A DNA stretch of 64,000 nt. Source: Protula sp. h YS-2021. Lineage: Eukaryota; Annelida; Polychaeta; Sabellida; Serpulidae. Positions 53,033 through 64,000 of this stretch are shown here, in pieces. The stretch covers positions 24,431,308 to 24,495,307 of the forward strand of contig OX457026.1 in the NCBI GenBank assembly GCA_949752745.1. The letters run 5' to 3'. Each line of letters starts with the position of its first letter. The stretch's first letter is position 1. Position numbers and translations under genes: made by a program. The notes under the pieces are model-generated. The model saw only the letters and a list, made by a program, of their open reading frames with translations, searched no databases and was not told where the DNA came from.

Positions 53033-55293
53033 TGTTACAGGGAAACTCTAATTTTAGGGAACATATACTTTATCTGGTTCAGTTAGAGGAAGCATACTTG
53101 GCCTAAAATTTTTCAGAGAAAGTATAATTTCCCTGAATTTTACCACGCAAAGCATTACAGATATACTGAAATGATAGGGCAGTTTCATTGTACAAACGCA
53201 AGGTTTGAATATTACATATCCTTCTGTTCAATTTCGTATCCTTCTGTTGCATATAAAGCTATTTTATAAATCAGTTTAAATCTATTACATGAAACAATCT
53301 TCACGTGATCACATTGTTACCACACGGAATTACTCGTGTTTGTTGCCACATGATAAACTAGAATGGCAACTCAAATTAGACGTTACCCGAGCCTTAAAAC
53401 ATTTACAACGATTGATTTCACATCGTTTACTACCGGAACAATTGCATTTTAGAAATTCTTGGCCATACACTTGGATTCAAATTTAACTGCCTCGCGCAGG
53501 GACAGTTCTCAAATCAATTTCAAATCATTTTCAAACAGCAACGTGTGCTTGAAAATATTGAAATGATTTTTGGAAATATTTGGAGAACGCCACCCCGAAC
53601 CGCCATAACGTCCATCTCGATTTCCTATAATGCCCAATATATTGAGGGGGTCACATCGGCTCCGATCCTCGAGGGGTATTGGGATAGTGACATTATCCCC
53701 AGATTCCCTAGGGGTCCTAACAACACGACTACACTTGCGGCAGCAATCTTCCACTTCCTGAAATTTGACGTTGTCTGTCGAGCACTGGAGATATAGGCAT
53801 GTCACCACTGCTGAAGCCATCGTCACTACTGAGGGAACGTTCGCCACTGGTTTTGAAGTGGTCGTCGCCACTGCTACGACTTTCGGAATCGCTGTCGGAG
53901 CCATCGTCGCAACTGCCGGAACGTTCGCCACCGGTGCCGCAGCCATCGTCGCCATTACCAGACCGTTCTCCATGCAGGAGCCATAGCCGCCAGTGATGGT
54001 GCGTTCGCCACAGCTGCCGGAGCCATCGTCGCCACTGCCGGAACGTTCGCCATCACTGCCGGAGCTATTGTTGCCACTGCCAGAAAGTTCGGTCCCGCTG
54101 CCGGAGATATTGTCGCCACTGCCGAAACGTTCCCCACTGCTGCCGCAGCCATCGTCACCACCCGCTGGACCGCAGTCGGAACTCACTGAATCCCTACCCG
54201 AACCGCCTGACTGCTGCTGCACGATGACCAAAAGATCATCTTCAGTTTCAAGTCTTTCCAGGATTTCGAGAGGCAAATTCAAAGAAGACCAATCACCTTC
54301 GAGTTGAGCCAAACAGAGCAGTAAGGGGTGAACATTATATGCCACTGCGAAAACTATAGTTTTTTTGGAATTGCACAAACTTCAGTCCCAAAGCCCAATT
54401 TGTAGAACTGTTGTCCCTGAGTCATGCAATCAACGTATCTTTTATGGTAAGGGACGAAGTACAAAAATTTTGTTGAATGATCTTGGTAGACATTACAAAT
54501 CTGAACGCGCCATTGGCATTGATTACGTGTTATTGAGGTCCACCTGAGCTCTTGAGCAAAATTCTTTGGTGAGAAGCGGGCGTAGGACCGTCTCCTTTGT
54601 AGTTGCGCGTTTTTTCTTTCTTTCGCATTCGGTACAAAATGACTTGAAATAAAAATTGCATGCTCGGTAATATTTGACAATTTTAATTTCTTTTATCATT
54701 TTGTTTCTGCCCAATGGCCAGTGGTGATATGAGCTTTTTTATCGCATCGTACATATGTCCCAAACGGGCGAAGAATTTAGGTTCTTCGTTTTCTGAATTT
54801 TGTTTGTTTTTTAATAATTGTGTGAACGCCACCACAGACAAGCACATCGTATTTCCTAAGCACATATCTCTGCCTATCATTCTTTGTTTCTGGATTAAAG
54901 CCAAACAAAGGATCATCTTTAGAATTTCAGTGCCATAAATCTATAGCTTACAGTCGCTTCATTCCCAAAGAAGTTTTTTAAATACAAGGTAAGGATCACT
55001 ATTTGATAATAAATGTATTTTGAAAGAGTTTGGCTAATTTTAAAAGAGATAATTAATAGTGTCATGTTGTAATAGCAAGAAATAAACGCTCCTCAAGAAG
55101 CTGCAATTACAAGGAAAGAATTGCCTTTTAAGATCGATTACATTTTGAAAGGGCTAATTAATAGTCTCATATTTTAATTATAAGAAATCATTTCAGTATA
55201 TCTGTAATGTTTTGTAAACCTGACCGAACCAGAGAAAATTTACTTTTATTAGGGAAAGTATACTTCCTCTAAAATTATAGTTTCCCTGTAACA
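53033..55293 (-). mobile_element. Ginger-like DNA transposon with about 110-150-bp inverted ends
   Basis: The left end (53033 onward) starts TGTTACAGGGAAACTCTAAT. The right end, read inward from 55293, starts TGTTACAGGGAAACTATAAT. The arms continue to correspond in patches as far as CATTACAGATATACTGAAAT (about 53152-53172 and 55188-55212). TGT-starting ends and a retroviral-type integrase on the - strand between them fit the Ginger superfamily. Flanks are AATA and TATA, so a 4-bp duplication, normal for Ginger, is plausible with one mismatch. Length 2261 bp. Confidence 0.7.
53509..54916 (-). pseudogene. Ginger/KRBA2-like integrase pseudogene with expanded Gly-Ser-Asp tail
   Basis: Fragments in several frames follow the order of Ginger-type (KRBA2-like) integrases. 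First KFFARLGHMYDAIKK and GHMYDAIK-type H2C2 upstream part, then FCTECERKKKRATTKE (zinc-binding Cys pair), then RPLLTKEFCSRAQVDL (start of the DDE core). Most of the core is missing. The last piece is an open 289-codon stretch (53509-54378): LNLPLEILERLETEDDLL, a repeated GSGDDGSGS/GER segment, then GDNVTIPIPLEDRSRCD and NILGIIGNRDGRY, the C-terminal domain. Frameshifts and stops between 54340 and 54700 make it non-functional. The open tail reads through a minisatellite (about 53800-54170, unit GCCGGAACGTTCGCCA). Confidence 0.75.
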
Positions 55294-55635
55294 TATATAT
55301 GGACATACAAAATAAATACATAAATAAACCGAATTGACAAGAATTATTTAAAAAGTGGCTATATTTTTAGGAGTTTATTACAACCATTACAGCTAAATTA
55401 TGTAAAACAATAAATAAATACAGAATATAATTGAATCAGATACATGCAAATTAATCATATTAAAAGTTTCCCGAGTCATTTCAGTTAATGATGTTTTGCT
55501 CTCAAATTTAAATGTTTCTTTATAGTTCAAAGTAGCAAATGAGGAAATTTCAGAGATTTGTGTAAAATAACTTTGCTGGTTTTGAGTTCATATGGGTTAC
55601 TGGAGACTGAACAGTCCATAGAGGATGAAGGAGTT

Positions 55636-57000
55636 TTAAGTTCTCATATCTTTCGGTTTTGATGTTTGGAAGGGGCATTTTCTGTTGTCTCTATTATAAT
55701 GTAAAGTCTCTTTTCTTGGCGGTAAAAGATGGTGATTGACGTTGTCTTTTTTGGCTATGTCTTCCAAGAACTTTTTGTAGATATCACTTCTTCTCACTTG
55801 GAGCGATTTCAGTTTTAGTGAGGCCAGATCGTCTTCATATGACAGGGCTGGAGCTATTATGCGAAGTGCTCGCCTTTGTATCTTTCCTAAAGCTTCAGAT
55901 TGTTCAGCTGTAAGATTTGTTGCCAAGGTTGGTACAGCATACTTTAGTCGAGACCGGACTATTGAAGTATGGAAGTTGACAAGTTCGTCCTGACTAAGAC
56001 TCGATTTTCTTAGTTGGGCAAGAAAGTGTAGTTTAGTGGCGGCATTTTTAACTAAACCTTCAACGTTGTTGATCAAATTTAAGGTTGTCCTGTACTGTAA
56101 CCCCGACAAGTTTGATATTTGTAGCGTTCAGTTGCTTCGCCATCTATCACTATTGGGGGCAGGTGGGGTTACTTCGGTCTGAAATTTATTAACATCTCTT
56201 TTGTTTTTGTTTGGTTTATTTTCATGTCGCTATCCTTAGTCCATTGGCTTTTAATGTCGATAGATTGCTGAAGGTGACAGTTGTGAACTCCGGTTGGGAT
56301 TATTTCGTAGACTGTGCTGTCGTCGACATATTTGTACAATGGTAAGGGTGGATTTAAGTCCTTAATCATTATAATCAATCCTTCCATCCCGAAGTTGGCA
56401 CTCTGTGATAAGTCTCCCTTCATGTGGAATGGTTTTGACATGTTCGATTCAGTTGTGATATCGATTGGTAAAGAAGACTGCAGGCTACTTTACGGTTGAG
56501 GGAGGTGATATAGTTTGACATCAGAATGTGGTTATTTATGTGATAGAATGCTTTGGCATAGTCTAAAACACAATCCCCACCATTTTATTTTCATCTGTTG
56601 CTTTATACCAGTCATGCAATATTTCTACGAGTAGGTTGTTTGTCGAAACATTTCTTTGATTGCCGAATTGCTTTTTGTCTGGTTTGGCGTATTTACGTAA
56701 CTCGTTTATAAAAATTCTTTCCGGTTCTTTTGCAATAAGGCTTATTAGCGAGATGGGTCGAACATCCTTGCTTATAGATTTTGGTGGTCATTTGTTTCGG
56801 ACGCGGACGACAATTGCTTGCTTCCACTTTTCGGGTATATATCCTTCTCTCAGCGAGCTGTTGAATAGATAAGATATAGGTTTGGCTAAAATATTTTCTA
56901 AATCTCGTAGAATCCAGGAGCCAATGCCATCAGTTCTAGCAGCTTTACCGGGCTTTCTCTTCAAAAACTCAGTTATTATTATTACTATTCCTCATCTAAG
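55636..57000 (-). pseudogene. Non-LTR retrotransposon reverse transcriptase, dead fragment
   Basis: Reading the - strand from 57000: REGYIPEKWKQAIVV and VRPISLISLIAKEPERIF (RT finger and palm), then YKYVDDSTVYEI (catalytic YVDD box, about 56310-56340), DMKINQTKTKEMLI, and the C-terminal thumb/endonuclease-distal part KLHFLAQLRKSSLSQDELV to KIQRRALRII. The frame is broken in several places (for example near 56110-56170 and 56450-56600). No endonuclease domain is seen upstream, so it is 5' truncated, as is common. Best guess is a jockey/CR1-type element. Confidence 0.8.
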
Positions 57001-57879
57001 TGCAAAGAAGTATATAAACGATTCTCCAAGAATAAGACATTACACAAAATCCTGCCATGTGGCTTTTAGATCAAAATTGGTAGAACATTGAACCAGAGGG
57101 TCCCGAGCTTTTAAAAATCTTTAACATTGTCTCGGCCTTACACAATATTCTCAGACATTCTTGTTGTCTAGCGACATTACAGTATTGGCAGTGTGTGATT
57201 AGAAAAAACAAAGAAAACTTCATTTTGGTATTTTATATTTGTATTGAAATGTATAAGTCTCTGGTAACAAACATACCTAAAAGTTCACACAAGGCGGACA
57301 CAATATAAGGTTTATCCTTAAAATAATATATCGAATAAAGCTGTATGTTAGATATAAACATAAAGTGAATATAGGAAGAACAGCCACAAAAACCCCGTTT
57401 TCTCGAATTTTTCACTCTTAAGAAATTTGCGCCTTTCTATATTTGGCACAACCCGAACACTCGCGTAACGTCTAAAATACATCTATACTAGATCGGCAAT
57501 ATCGGCAACTTCGTCGGCCGATGTATCGGTTGCACATAGGATTAACTATGGCCCGACGCATAATAGATATAGCGGCTTCGTACATCGGATATACATCGGG
57601 CCGATATATCTTTAATACGTCGGGCCACCGTCGGAAATATCCCTACAAACTCTTCGACGTCGGATACCAACCGTCGGCTATACGTCGGTTATACGTTTAT
57701 ATTCCGATGCATTTCCGACGAACTTCCGATGATTTTTATACGTAAAAAAATTGTTTCTAACCTTAACTGACCCATTGAACCTTTACCAACCATACATAAT
57801 TCACATATTCATACATACACCATAGCATATCAATATACAACATAGCATATCTATATATCGCAACTGAACACTAGTACTT

Positions 57880-57955
57880 ATTCGGGTTTGAACCGGGGAC
57901 CTCTTGCATTCTAGGCGCGGAACATACCTCTACTCCACGGCGGCTGGGGCTAGTT
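57880..57955 (-). other. tRNA-like sequence (possible tRNA-derived SINE head) inside the element
   Basis: On the - strand, the segment reads GCCGCCGTGGAGTAGAGG, then CGCGCC-TAGAAT-GCAAG, then a T-arm-like GGTTCAAACCC (B box, complement of 57885-57894). This is the layout of a tRNA or tRNA-derived SINE head: D-arm with A-box-like GTGGAGTAGAGG, anticodon-like stem-loop, T-arm. The acceptor stem does not pair well, so it is probably not a working tRNA. Confidence 0.5.
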
Positions 57956-58275
57956 TATTGAGGTAAATGATAATTTTCAAGTATATTCATAATGCACCAC
58001 TATTGATTCTTCATAATGTCCCCTACAAAACGTCAATCGATAAATTTCCGACGCCGAATAAGCATCGGAAAATATGCGTTTTATAGACGTATAAAAAATA
58101 CGTATAATATACGATTGAAATATCGGCATCTTTTTTCCGATGTATTTCCGACGTCGTTTATACATAGGAAAATATACGTTTTATAGACGTTTAAAAAAAT
58201 ACGTATAATACGCGTTGGCAATATCGGCATCTTTTTTCCGACGCTGTGGAATATGTGAAGCACTCGTACACAACG

Positions 58276-58383
<108 letters not shown>

Positions 58384-59315
58384 TTCATTTCAAGTTATGC
58401 GTGAAATACACAAATTTAGAGATCCATTGGAAATGGGTATATTTCCAACGTTTCACCGACAAATATAACTATATGTATAATATGCGTATATTTTTATACG
58501 CATATTACATGCTTGTAATATCTTAAATAAAAACATTAGTTTTCGTCGGAATTCGGTATATTTCCGACGTATAGCCGATGTAGTGATATATTTGAGATCC
58601 ATTGGAAATCGGTATATTTCCGACGTTTCACCGACAAATATAACTATATGTATAATATACGTATATTTTTATACTTGTAATATCTTAAATAAAAAAAATA
58701 ATTTTCGTCGGAATTCGGTATATTTCCGACGTATAGCCGATGCAGTGATATATTTGTTTATTAAACGATTATTGTAATCCGTCAGTTATACATCAGTAAT
58801 ATCTTTTTCAAAAACAATTAAGTTTTGTTCCGTCGGAAGTACGTCTATGTCAGACGTTGGGCCAACATATACAAATATATGTTTAATGTACGTATAAGTA
58901 AATACATCGAATATACGTATGCAATATCCGTTTCATTTTCTCACCATTGGTCGGAAGTTAATCTATTTCAAACGTATAACCAATGCATAAAAATATATGT
59001 ATAATATATGCATTGAGAAATACGTGTAATACATGAATATAATATCTTTAGCAAAAAAAATTCCCAATTGGTCGGAAGTTCGTCGGAAAAAGATGTCGGC
59101 CCGATGAATATTTGCCAACATCTAATAAACTGAGGAAAATAATCATCGGGCCAACGTCGGTAACCGATGAACTTCCGACGAATGAGAAAAAAATGGAAAT
59201 TCGACTATTGCCAACCTATAACCGATGCATTACCGATGCATCGAAGCAGATGCCGACGTTTTCGACCTGGTTTATACCGTTCCGACGTTGGCCCGACGTT
59301 ACGCGAGTGTTCGGG

Positions 59316-60376
59316 AAGGCAGTGGTTACCCCTTTTTTATCAATAGACAAAAACTAAAAACTTCTTATTGTGGCCGATCTACCAAAGTTTGCTTCTTTAT
59401 GGGTTATGTTGACAAATTGCTATTTTTTAACCCTCAGTCTACATGATGTACTTCTTTCCATGACTGGGCAATGCGTTGGTATTGGTCAATTTACAGCGGT
59501 GTCTTCATTGCATACCAAAAGATACCATGCTCTTGAACAACGGTGGCACTGAAACAAACCCAACATAAATGTATGAAAACAGCAGCCCTTTAACAATAAA
59601 GCCATGATTTTTGTGTGATATAACCCTTATACCAAACTCAATCTGAAATGATGCTAGAAAGGACAGGAATAAAAAAATAAAGCCACACTTGGGTTTGTAC
59701 TAATCCGAAAACCCTTCCTCAACTTTTTGCACACTGTTCGTACTCGCTATTCAGGCACGTGCTACCTAGTGAAGGGTTTTCAGTCCACCAGCTCGTGTTT
59801 TTTTTTTCATTATTATCCGCTTGTTGTCAACTCGCGGAAGAACTTTTGAAGTTTTGATCTAAGTATGTTTTTAACTGAAATAACTTGAAATCTCAGCAAA
59901 AATGACATAAACAGTAGATACAACCTGGCAATGTTATTTCCATTGAATTTGTTTTAGTAATATATATTTTGAAAAAGTAAAAATAAATAAATAAATAAAT
60001 GTATTTCGGGTTCCTACCGGGGTGACATACACAAGGGCCTTTTGCTTGTACTTCTATTAGAGTAGCGACGTTCTCGGTAGTTCAAGTAAAAGCAACAGTT
60101 TGGGAACTTTTTTTTCTTTTATGCGTTGTTGATGGGATACTTTTTATAATACACGGTGTTATGCAGTATCCGATTGGCATGATTGCTTTAAGAAATCAGG
60201 TTTTTGTCTGTGGTTTTGGACAGTTCATACAAAGGAATGAAATGCTTGCGATGTCAAATCGTCAGGGACTGCCACCCAGTTCAAATATTAATGTATACTG
60301 AACGCGTTTTTCTTTAAGAAACCTAAAATAGAGACAATAAGAAACCGGAATTTTAGACAACCGGGTAGAGACTTAC
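59316..60376. other. Gene-free stretch; may hide the last exon(s) of the Reeler gene
   Basis: No exon recognised. The Reeler gene on the - strand leaves its third exon at 60377 with a good donor (GTAAGT), so its final exon must lie here or further left. Some 20-40 residues would finish the domain; I could not find a convincing match. A short AAAT repeat is at 59980-60000. Confidence 0.4.
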
Positions 60377-63300
60377 ACAATCTGCATGCCTGACACGTCA
60401 GCACCATCTGGGTAGAAGTAGACTGTGACACTGTCCTTGACATTGTTGCTCACGTGGGTCACAGCGTCCTGCTCCGAGACGCCATCACAGTCCTCGAAAC
60501 GTGTTCTTTACGTAAACAAAAAGCACGCCACCAATAACGATGACGAAATGGCTATTCACACCACCAATAGCGATGGTGAAATGGCAAGTCACATCAACAC
60601 AATTAAAACTGAACATCTGTGCCCATAACGTGGCTCAAACTCAAACTTACTCTCAAACTCGAAATTTGAGCTAAGTATGAGCTTCAGTCATTGAGTAAGT
60701 AAAAATTCAGCTCAAAATGAGTCTTGACTAGAAGGTGGCTTAAAATTAAGTGAAGTCAAATAAGATAGCTCTTGAACTTCTTTCTCACCATAACATGTCT
60801 AAAGAACTTTATTTCAGTAATTTTAAGTTATCCACGTAAATTTTTCTCCCGCTGCCCATGGAAAGGGTTTAGTGTCAAGCCGAATTTCGACGCTCAAACT
60901 CATATTTTGAGCAAATTCTCAAGTGAGTTTGAAATTCGAATTTCAGACTTAATTTGGGTATGAGTGTAAGCTAAGTCTATTGTATACAGGCCCGGGATTT
61001 ACAGCTTCCAGATAAGATTTCTGACACGTGACCAGATGTTCACCAAACAGCATATTACACACCTTAGCGATTTAGCACAAAGATGTATATATAGCAAGCA
61101 AAATATGTCAGATATTAACACAATATAGTTTTTTCTATTCATTATCTACTTTAAAAAACTATAGTAAGCATATTTTGATATGAACTTTTTTCTCCGCGGA
61201 TTAGTGCTGAAAGGAAAATTTCGTATGGAAGTTGCAAATGTGGTGCCCAAACATATTAGTTCTGTTCTGAGAAATAGTGTTTTATTTTCATGAAGAGACT
61301 TTTTTCAGTTTAAAAAACTCGAAAACTTATGCATTTCTTATAAAATTGCGTTATACAGTTATACTGTTATTTTGTGTTGTTGTGCTATGGTTATAACTTT
61401 CGCGAAAATTCGAGATACATTTTATTGTGGACGTTTCCAGGTTTCTGAGTTCGTTCGCGCACCTTTTCAGCGTATTTTATTTTTTTCCGAGGAGTCGGGG
61501 GAAAAAAAGAATAACCATGATGATTACTGAGAAGCGAGGCAATTAAAAATAGCTTGAAACACTGAAAAATATTTAAAAGTTATGTGATATTAGTGTTAAA
61601 GACATTTTGCAGGAGACTGTCAAGGTGTTCAAACTTGTAATAAGTGACATACGTTGCGGTATCTGCTATCTCAAAAGAGCCCTGTGGAATCTGGTCACCG
61701 CTTGGGTCTTCGTCACCGATATATCTGGCTTGGATAAAAAATCCCTTGAAGACGCTTGATCCAGATATTGTCACTAGAAATGTAACGACATGTTTACTCC
61801 AACTGGTTATATAATAATATAATTATATAAAACATTTTTCTCCATTATTCTTTTTTTTTTTTTTCAGAACACTAAAATGTCCGGCTAACCCTGTAGAAGT
61901 GTTCAACAGCAGAGGATTCCACCCTAGTTAGTCATTTCTGTATGAAAAATAAAGAAACAAGGGACTTTCTGTACTTTTAATAAGCTACACAAGCTCCGAA
62001 AGCTAGTACCACTATCCACAGCGTGCAGGGCGTCGTGATTTACTCCTGGGAACGTCATTGTTTGGCGTTAATACAAAGAGTTTAAATTATTCTCTTTGCT
62101 AAAGTGTTTTAAATATAGATATGAAATTATTATTAATAATTTTCGTCCTATAGAATGCTATTTTCACATTTATTAGAGAATTATTAATATGAAGAATCAA
62201 TTTCTGATCTCAAAAATTGATTTTTTTATCTCAAAAATTAATTTTTGATCTAAACAAATCAAAGTTTGATATCAACAATTGTTTTTTTCTATCTTTAATT
62301 ATATTTTTGATATCTCTAAATGCATTCAAGAAGAGATATTAAGAAATATTTATTAACATCAAAAATGATTCAATGATATCTAAAATTGACATTTAGAAAT
62401 CAAAAATTCAATTCTTGATGGCAAAAATGAAATTTGGAAAGCAGAATCTCAATTTTGAGCTCAATAATTTATTTTTCTTTTATTGAAATCAAGAATTTAT
62501 TTCAGGTATCATTATTTCAGCATGAGATTTTTTAAATTTATACTTTGAAATCTGCAGATAATTTTTATTGCAAAAGTCCTTTTATATAAAAAATTCAGAA
62601 GCACACACCTGCGAATATAATTATGACTGGTCGTTGTATACAGAATCTTTCTTTTAATTTTTCCCTGTACCAAAAAGAAGCAATTCTTGAGCTCAAAAAT
62701 TGAGTTGTTATTATTAATATCAATAGTTCCAAATTTTCATCTCCAAAGTTAAGATTTTTTGAGCTTTTAAAATTGATTTTTTTGATCTCAAAAATAAATG
62801 TTTGCCACCTAAAATTCAATTATTGATAGCAAAATATAAATAAATGAGATCTACATTGATTTATTGGTATCTTTAATTATACTTTGATATCTAAAACAAG
62901 CATTAAATGTTAAAACGGCATCCCCCCTCTTTCGGCATCGAGCATTTCCTTAAGAGTTATATAAAAAAGAAAAAAAGTTCTGCTAAATTATATGAAAGTG
63001 GCCATCATATTAAACCATTCAAATTACACTCATTTTAAATGCACCAGTGTATGGAATTTTATGGAATCCATATTTGATTTTAAATACTATAAATTTTATG
63101 ATTTTACCAGTGAAGTAACTCTTTATGCTTTATACATTTTTATTGCTTGTTTAATTTTACTCGTTCAAAAAACAAACAACCAAACAAAAAGAAAAAATTC
63201 AAAGTAAGAAGGGGTGCAAGTAGATCTTATCGGTTCGGAAGTATTAAAATACTAAACTAAAAATGTTCATCTCAAACAAGAGTTTGAGGGTTAAAAGAAG

Positions 63301-63917
63301 GGTTAAAAAGGGCACCTTATTGGTCTGTAGCCAGTTAAAAATCAGTTCTTTAGCTCAATTACATCAAAGAAATCTGTATAACTGTAAAAACCAAAAAGTA
63401 CTTGAAATGGCCTCTAAAAAGTTTTATACTATTATTTTCATCTCTAGCCTTCGCGTTCACGCTTACAGGCAAAAACACTTCAAATGCTTCCAAGTAACAA
63501 CTTATAGATTCATAATATAACTGTCATGCAAACGTTTACCACGCCATGTTGTGCTGTACAAATGAAACAAGAACTTTGGCTGATGCCGGGTAACTCAAAT
63601 TATCAAAAAATAATGAAGTTCGATACCGGCCAGGTCTATTTTTTTTCGAGGCCAGGTCAATTTGCAAAAAAGAAGGAAAAAATGGAATGAGAAACGCAAT
63701 CGTTTTTCTTCTTGACCTTTGGGCAATGACATGTACCTTCGTAGCAGTCACCGCCGGAGGGGCAAGTCCCCGAAACGCTCAGCTGGTAAGGATTGGGATC
63801 AGTGCTGGGATCGGTGCCGTGGTTGGGCATCATGTCTCCACATGCTTGCTGAGGGGCACCATCAGGCATACCATACGCCGCCGCACAGAACAGCATAATC
63901 ACCCAAATCATTATCAT
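60377..63917 (-). CDS. Secreted Reeler-domain protein (defence protein Hdd11/l(2)34Fc-like), 3 exons found, 3' partial
   Basis: Exons (5' to 3') 63737-63917, 61653-61773 and 60377-60505 join in phase. ATG at 63917 (a second ATG two codons on) gives a signal peptide (MIMIWVIMLFCAAAYG). The Reeler domain follows: MPDGAPQQACGDMMPNHG, then VTISGSSVFKGFFIQAR, then GSFEIADTAT, then DAVTHVSNNVKDSVTVYF. These match the family pattern 'PDGAP..aC..m.P.HG', 'G..FkGFllqAR', 'AvTH....K'. The domain is cut before its last beta strands and the frame is still open at the donor (60377). Single Reeler-domain proteins in invertebrates are secreted and often induced by infection; longer relatives join Reeler to DOMON and cytochrome b561 domains. 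Which applies cannot be told. The first intron contains the AT-rich repeat at 62155-62910. An acceptor-like CAG at about 63950 suggests a 5' UTR exon outside the window. Confidence 0.85.
60625..60990. repeat. MITE-like element with CTCAAACTC ends, copy 2, in Reeler gene intron 2
   Basis: Begins GTGGCTCAAACTCAAACTTA and ends GTATGAGTGTAAGCTAAG. It shares the CTCAAACTCATATTTTGAGCAAAT-type core with the copy at 19490-19880. It starts about 120 bp upstream of the acceptor of Reeler exon 60377-60505. Confidence 0.55.
62155..62910. repeat. AT-rich GATATC/AAAATT dispersed repeat, copy 2, in Reeler intron 1
   Basis: Same family and orientation as 12611-13370: opens TTTTCACATTTATTAGAG, middle TACAGAATCTTTCTTTTA, and closes GCATTAAATGTTA. 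Units such as TTTTTGATCTCAAAAAT are quasi-palindromic. No ORF. Confidence 0.75.
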
Positions 63918-64000
63918 CAATATTTTCGATGCCTTAATTAATGTTACAGCTGAAATAAATAAATAAATAAATAATAACTATAATTGTTAAGTATATAATA
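63918..64000. other. Upstream flank of the Reeler gene
   Basis: Contains (AAAT)n at about 63954-63973 and, on the - strand, an acceptor-like TTTCAG near 63950 that could end a 5' UTR intron. Nothing else is supported. Confidence 0.4.

Noticed and set aside
53509..54378. 289-codon open frame as an intact secreted or structural gene
   Set aside because: Its two ends match the C-terminal blocks of Ginger/KRBA2-type integrases and it lies inside a transposon with inverted ends; the middle is a frame-shifted minisatellite.

Overview
The window looks like nuclear DNA of a marine invertebrate animal. Genes are intron-rich with consensus GT-AG junctions, base composition is AT-leaning, and simple repeats, homopolymer G/C runs and remnants of many cut-and-paste transposons are dense. 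The combination of Ginger-like, Tc1/mariner, pogo-like and DIRS-like elements with a CHST15-like sulfotransferase, a Reeler-domain protein and a clip-less serine protease homologue fits a lophotrochozoan, perhaps a mollusc. That is an inference; no marker in the window settles it.

Five host genes can be supported by splicing exons by eye and checking the reading-frame phase at each junction. (1) A TSTD2-like rhodanese gene, + strand, 1397-7542, eight exons, 5' end not found. (2) A Gal3ST-type galactose 3-O-sulfotransferase, - strand, 7875-9931, two exons, converging tail to tail on gene 1 with overlapping 3' ends. (3) A CHST15-like carbohydrate sulfotransferase, + strand, 33139-39208, nine exons, complete, with an LDL-receptor class A module and an EGF module inserted into the sulfotransferase domain on two symmetric phase 1-1 exons. 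(4) A secreted serine protease homologue, - strand, 43322-46391, seven exons, complete, with the catalytic serine replaced by leucine. (5) A secreted Reeler-domain protein, - strand, 60377-63917, three exons found, 3' end missing. An uncharacterised type II membrane stalk exon (16368-17120, - strand) is a sixth likely gene piece.

The rest is mostly mobile and repeated DNA. 1822-2041: short hAT-like MITE. 11.1-13.4 kb: a foldback element and an AT-rich repeat with a second copy at 62.2 kb. 19.1-20.6 kb: a CT microsatellite, a 16-bp minisatellite and two adjacent hairpins. 24.9-29.6 kb: a decayed DIRS-like tyrosine-recombinase retroelement. 40.4-43.0 kb: a 1269-bp perfect tandem duplication. 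46.7-51.0 kb: a pogo-like element, a small MITE and two dead Tc1/mariner elements in a row. 53.0-55.3 kb: a Ginger-like element with long terminal inverted repeats and a broken integrase gene whose tail is expanded by a coding minisatellite. 55.6-57.0 kb: a dead non-LTR reverse transcriptase. 57.5-59.3 kb: a 1.86-kb element with perfect 21-bp inverted ends and an interior of CGTCGG-type sub-repeats.

The genes are not an operon. Two are Golgi sulfotransferases of different families (galactose-3-O and chondroitin/GalNAc type), and two encode secreted proteins of a kind often linked with innate defence. I found no complete gene system that looks wholly new; the LDLa-EGF insertion inside a sulfotransferase is the most unusual coding structure.
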